In this document: one piece after another, positions 60,852 to 64,000 of the stretch
How the letters are laid out: each line of letters starts with the position of its first letter
How positions within the stretch are numbered: the stretch's first letter is position 1
Assembly (NCBI RefSeq): GCF_026342835.1
Contig: NZ_JAPEMI010000001.1
Coordinates: forward strand, 7,322,501 to 7,386,500
Length of the DNA: 64,000 nt
From: Streptomyces sp. NBC_00154
GTDB lineage: Bacteria; Actinomycetota; Actinomycetes; Streptomycetales; Streptomycetaceae
Reading direction: 5' to 3'
Notes under the pieces: model-generated
The model's database searches: none
What the model was told of the DNA's origin: nothing
What the model saw: only the letters and a program-made list of their open reading frames with translations
Made by a program: the position numbers and the translations under genes

Positions 60852-61130
60852 ATGGCCTTAACCGACCTGCAATGGGCTCGGATTGAGCCTTTGCTTCCCG
60901 ACCGGATGCCGAAGCGGGGTGGACGGTGGCGTGATCACCGGTAGGTGATCGACGCGATCGCGTTCAAGCACCGCACCGGTCGCCCGCGGACGGTCCTGCC
61001 CGAGAAGTTCGGCTCGTGGAAAGGTGTCCACAACCGCCTGCGCAAATGGGCCGCCGACGGCACCTGGGAGAAGGCCTTCACCACCTTGCTCGCCCGTGCC
61101 GACAGCGACAGTGATCTCAACTGGATCGTC
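60852..61130 (+). pseudogene. IS5-type transposase fragment with an in-frame TAG
   Basis: One frame reads ALTDLQWARIEPLLPDRMPK, GGRWRDHR-stop-VIDAIAF, then LPEKFGSWKGVHNRLRKWAA and DGTWEKAFTTLLARADSDSD. This is the first third of a common streptomycete IS5-type transposase, where the codon at 60942-60944 is normally Gln or Glu; here it is TAG. Similarity stops at 61130. It is inactive. Confidence 0.8.
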
Positions 61131-61262
61131 GCGGGGCTCCGGGCGGCCAAGTCATTTGAGCCATCAGACGGCGACAAGCTCATAGCCATACCCGGAACCC
61201 CTGGTCCCGACGATCCTACGAATGACCGCCTCAGACCCACGCCTTGGAAGGTAGGACCTAGC

Positions 61263-61811
61263 TCAACCGGACGGCGTGACCGAGGACCACACGCCCATCC
61301 ACTGTTCGGCGCCCCACGCCTCGTACCGTTGCACTTCGGTGAACCCCAGCCTGGCCGCGAGGCGCATCGAGCGGTCGTTGGCGGTCTGGGTGCAGAGCAC
61401 CACCGGCTCGCCGGGGAGTACGTCGGCGAACCAGTCGAGTGCCGCCGCGCACGCCTCGGCGGCGTACCCGCGTCCCCATGCCTCCGGTAGGAACAGGTAG
61501 CCGAGTTCGACCTCCCCGGCATCCGGACGGACATGACTCCGACGCTCCGCGTCACGCCGGTTGAGCTCGATGGTGCCGATCATCGCTCCGTCGAGATCGA
61601 TCACGAAAAGGCCAAGGCGCCGCCCGGGCACCTCAGGCACCGCGCGCTCGAGCTCATCACGCGGTCGAGGGCCACCGAGGTAGGTGCGCACCTCAGGCGA
61701 GGCGAACAGCTCGATGAACGCCGCACGGTCCCGGGCCTCGGACTCGCGGAGCACGAGTCGTTCGGTCCTTATCGGGGCAGGCGGCCAGGCGACGGGTCCG
61801 AGTCCAGTCAT
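61263..61811 (-). CDS. GNAT-family acetyltransferase (RimJ/RimL type)
   Basis: A 182-residue GNAT of the RimJ/RimL-like branch: PIRTERLVLRESEARDRAAF, then GMFVIDLD-like strand LGLFVIDLDGAMIGTIELNR, VELGYLFLPEAWGRGYAAEA with the acetyl-CoA motif and TANDRSMRLAARLGFTEVQR. Such enzymes acetylate protein N-termini or amino compounds. The ATG at 61809-61811 is preferred over a TTG three codons upstream. Confidence 0.87.
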   Translation of the reverse strand: MTGLGPVAWPPAPIRTERLVLRESEARDRAAFIELFASPEVRTYLGGPRPRDELERAVPEVPGRRLGLFVIDLDGAMIGTIELNRRDAERRSHVRPDAGEVELGYLFLPEAWGRGYAAEACAAALDWFADVLPGEPVVLCTQTANDRSMRLAARLGFTEVQRYEAWGAEQWMGVWSSVTPSG

Positions 61812-61959
61812 GGCGGGCAACCTATCGCACGAACGTGAGAGTGATCCGAGAGAGATGGCCTAGGCGCCGCATTTGGCGTGCTGGGACTTCGAAGCGCTGC
61901 TGTGCTCCCTTGCGGTGTCCTGGACCGCCCCCGGCTCAACCGTCGGGGCCGTTCCGGCG

Positions 61960-62300
61960 GCTGTGAGGGCGAGTGGTATATCAGCCCAAGGAGCCCAAGC
62001 CGGCGCCGCGGAGTATCCCCGATCAGGCGTTCAACGACCTGTTCGCGACCTTGTCTTGCAGCAGGGATCGGGCTCTGGCCGCGTTCTGCATCTCGACCGG
62101 CGCTCGAGCGTCGGAGTTGCTCGGTGTCCGTCAGGGTCTGGTCGTTCCGGAGGAGCAGGAGATCCGATACCTGGTCCCGAAGGGGCCGGACGAGGATTTG
62201 TGGTGGACGCTGCGCCGGCCGTCTCGGCCGCTGACTTACGACGCGGCTCGGATGGTGTTCGGGTCAAAGCCCGGAGGGACCAGCGGACCCGGACCCAACT
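61960..62300 (+). pseudogene. Fragment of a tyrosine recombinase (phage-type integrase)
   Basis: The frame contains KPAPRSIPDQAFNDLFATLS, SRDRALAAFCISTGARASEL and LGVRQGLVVPEEQEIRYLVP, matching the start of the catalytic domain of integrases with its first active-site Arg (TGARASELLG). The remaining His-x-x-Arg and Tyr parts are missing, and the downstream frame becomes unrelated. No tRNA gene or attachment repeat is visible near it. Confidence 0.7.
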
Positions 62301-62529
62301 ACCGCTGCTATGGCGAGCCGTCGAGCAGCAGCGCAAGGACGCTGAACAGCGGGGATGAGGCCGCGTTTCTCCTCGGTACGCCGGACGTCCGCCTGTCCGC
62401 CGGCCGATCGAACTCGCGTGAGACGCGGCGGTGAAAGACCCGAGCCGCCCAGGCGTCGATTCTCGCACGCTCTTCTGCCGGTGAGGGGACGTCAGGACGA
62501 TGCCGGGCACTACCCGCCGGGTCAGCGTA

Positions 62530-62682
62530 CTAACGGCATGGGCTGTATAGGTAAAGCCAGATCTCTCGACCCTCATCGTCGATCTCGGGCTCACTGGACT
62601 CCCGAATGTAGTGGGCATCGACACTGTCAGGATCGTCATCCCACGGCTCAAGGTCCCACTCATCGCCGAGAGTCGGCCGCAT
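62530..62682 (-). CDS. Possible 50-residue acidic protein
   Basis: An ORF from ATG 62682 encodes a very acidic peptide: RPTLGDEWDLEPWDDDPDSV, DAHYIRESSEPEIDDEGREI and WLYLYSPCR. Acid richness and GC-biased third positions suggest it is real or the tail of a longer gene, but it has no good Shine-Dalgarno and I do not recognise it. It overlaps the upstream region of the plus-strand VOC gene. Confidence 0.35.
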   Translation of the reverse strand: MRPTLGDEWDLEPWDDDPDSVDAHYIRESSEPEIDDEGREIWLYLYSPCR

Positions 62683-62748
62683 ACGCCACAACCTGGCCAA
62701 GGACGAGCCCGTGGAGACGACGTAAGCCCCCGCCTCTATGATGGACCG

Positions 62749-63183
62749 ATGGCGTCGATCAAGCAGATCCAAGTCACCTTCGACTGCGCAAAACCTGAGC
62801 GCGTCGCTCGTTTCTGGTGCGAGGTGTTGGGGTACGTCGTACCGCCGCCACCGGAGGGGTTTGCTACTTGGGACGATTTCGATCGCGCACTGCCGCCTGA
62901 GCATCAGGGTTCAGCGTTCGCATGCATTGACCCCTCAGGTGTGGGCCCGCGACTGTTCTTCCAGCGCGTTCCCGAAGGCAAGGTCGTCAAGAATCGGCTG
63001 CATCTTGACGTACGGGTCGGTATCGGGCTCGTGAGTGAAGAGCGCCTGGCCGTACTTGAGGCCGAATGCGCACGACTGGTCGCCCTCGGCGCGGTACGCG
63101 TGCGACTACTGCCTGCCGATGGCCACAACGAGTCGTGCCTCGTGATGCAGGATGTCGAGGGCAACGAGTTCTGTCTCGACTGA
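62749..63183 (+). CDS. VOC/glyoxalase-superfamily protein
   Basis: A 144-residue VOC domain: IKQIQVTFDCAKPERVARFW, CEVLGYVVPPPPEGFATWDD, LFFQRVPEGKVVKNRLHLDV (His) and CLVMQDVEGNEFCLD (terminal Glu). It belongs to the longer, DUF-like glyoxalase group common in Streptomyces. The ATG at 62749 is preceded by CTATGATGGACCG and has no strong Shine-Dalgarno; the longer upstream frame is unlikely. Confidence 0.85.
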   Translation: MASIKQIQVTFDCAKPERVARFWCEVLGYVVPPPPEGFATWDDFDRALPPEHQGSAFACIDPSGVGPRLFFQRVPEGKVVKNRLHLDVRVGIGLVSEERLAVLEAECARLVALGAVRVRLLPADGHNESCLVMQDVEGNEFCLD

Positions 63184-63247
63184 GTGGCCGCGAACGTGGC
63201 ACCTTCGCGAGTCGAGTGGAGCGTCGGTGGTGTGGGCGCGAGAAGGG

Positions 63248-63746
63248 TTAGTCGTCGGCTGCGACGAGCAGAGTGAGTGTGGCTGTGGAACGGTCGATAA
63301 GGACCAGTTCGAGGTAGTCGATATGATGGGGCCATAGTCGTGGAACGCGTCTTCGGGGAGCTGCCCCATCACGTATCGGCTGGTCGCTGTGCGGATCGGG
63401 GTGTAGATCTCCTGCCGCACGCGTGATTCGAGTTGCTCCGGAACGTCGCTGTGCTGGCTGACCCACGAGCGGAGTGGTGGGCTGCGCCCGCAACGCTCCG
63501 AGGTAATCACACACTCGCCCGTGCCGGACCCTGGAGGTGCGGGTGAGACCGGTACCCCTGGTACTCGCCGGATGCCCCAGATTCCCCCTCAGCCGGTGGG
63601 TGGATTCTTGCCCCTTGACCACTCGGTGAGCGCACGAGCCCAACCGCATCGTGGTGTCGGTCGGCGTCGGCGAGTCCGACAGCCACGAGAGGCAGTGCAT
63701 CTTGAGCATCGCCCTCGGGAAGGCTGCGGACGACCACCAGTGTCAT
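63248..63746 (-). pseudogene. Frameshifted hypothetical gene
   Basis: Three pieces in successive frames on the minus strand read as one protein: MTLVVVRSLPEGDAQDALPL and VAVGLADADRHHDAVGLV; then SWVSQHSDVPEQLESRVRQE, IYTPIRTATSRYVMGQLPED and AFHDYG; then HIDYLELVLIDRSTATLTLL and VAADD-stop. At least two frameshifts separate them. I do not know the family. Confidence 0.5.
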
Positions 63747-63888
63747 GTGGGGTGTGTCGCCGTCGGCCCCGGTTGATCGCAGGATGTGGCTCAGTAGGTA
63801 TGGCAGCCTGATCCCGTCCTCGCGGAAAGTCTGATCACGGAGTTCTTCCGGCCCTGCTCAACGCTGCCCGAGGTTTGTCCGGCCAGCC

Positions 63889-64000
63889 TTACGCCTTTTC
63901 CACGGGGGTGGCCGGCCGTGTCGCGTAGCGATTGCGCATCGCGTCGCTGGCTGCGGGGCCGGCGGTGAACACGTAGGCGCCGCTGTCGTCGAGTCGGCGG
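63889..64000 (-). CDS. Partial gene at the right edge
   Basis: The last 36 codons of a minus-strand gene that continues beyond the window: RRLDDSGAYVFTAGPAASDA, MRNRYATRPATPVEKA and TAA. The codon bias is strong. The part seen is too short for identification. Confidence 0.5.
   Translation of the reverse strand, partial: RRLDDSGAYVFTAGPAASDAMRNRYATRPATPVEKA

Noticed and set aside
61960..62300. Integrated element with attachment sites at the integrase fragment
   Set aside because: No tRNA gene, no direct repeats and no other phage or plasmid genes are near; only a fragment of the integrase remains.
1..64000. tRNA or rRNA genes
   Set aside because: No cloverleaf with a GGTTC-type T-arm in context and no ribosomal RNA sequence was noticed on either strand.

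Overview
The window looks like a chromosome-arm or other accessory region of a Streptomyces or close actinomycete. Evidence: uniformly high G+C with G/C-ending codons, frequent GTG and one clear TTG start, many 1-8 base overlaps between start and stop codons, and gene families typical of that group (stand-alone TOPRIM protein, DUF6882, PAS/GAF-PP2C phosphatases, TerD, DeoR-led fru operon). I saw no tRNA, rRNA, CRISPR array or biosynthetic gene cluster.

Layout. 1-7.8 kb: a short-chain dehydrogenase whose MerR-type promoter is split by a complete IS481-family element; an alpha/beta hydrolase; a terD remnant; an acyltransferase overlapping a GNAT gene; a CNNM-type fragment fused to another membrane-gene fragment; a PanE-like reductase. 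8.1-12.3 kb: a fructose PTS operon (fruR-fruK-fruA-HPr). 12.5-19.1 kb: IPT/TIG-repeat proteins, a lipoprotein, an FG-GAP-repeat protein and transposase scraps. 19.1-27.5 kb: GNAT proteins, a DHFR/RibD-fold reductase, an RsbQ-RsbP-RsbV-like stress module, and a free-standing alanyl-tRNA-synthetase-like protein behind a possible leader peptide. 27.5-32.2 kb: mostly decayed genes, with a DoxX-like, a PRC-barrel and a lipoprotein gene intact. 32.2-41 kb: two alpha/beta hydrolases with a TetR regulator, an SDR, two VOC proteins, a TOPRIM protein, an SRPBCC protein and more broken genes. 41-43.2 kb: a small HTH protein coupled to a GAF-PAS-GAF-PP2C phosphatase. 43.5-53.2 kb: the most rearranged part: DUF6882, an IS21-family element, a cysteine-rich 44-residue peptide, a GntR fragment and a GH20 fragment fused head to head, and a secreted CBM3-GH16-type gene interrupted by two nested insertion sequences. 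53.4-60.8 kb: better preserved; DHFR-fold protein, selenium-binding-protein-type methanethiol oxidase behind a possible cysteine attenuator, ArsR plus MFS exporter, SRPBCC, aldo/keto reductase, divergent LysR. 60.8-64 kb: transposase and integrase remnants, GNAT, VOC, decayed genes.

Two themes stand out. First, gene decay: about twenty truncated or frameshifted genes and at least seven transposase remnants sit between intact genes, and several junctions can be reconstructed to the base. Second, regulation by small upstream parts: a possible Cys-containing leader with alternative hairpins before the methanethiol oxidase gene, a short ORF before the AlaRS-like gene, palindromes at ArsR and TetR genes, and a disrupted MerR-type promoter. 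All function calls rest on recognising motifs by eye; no database search was run.
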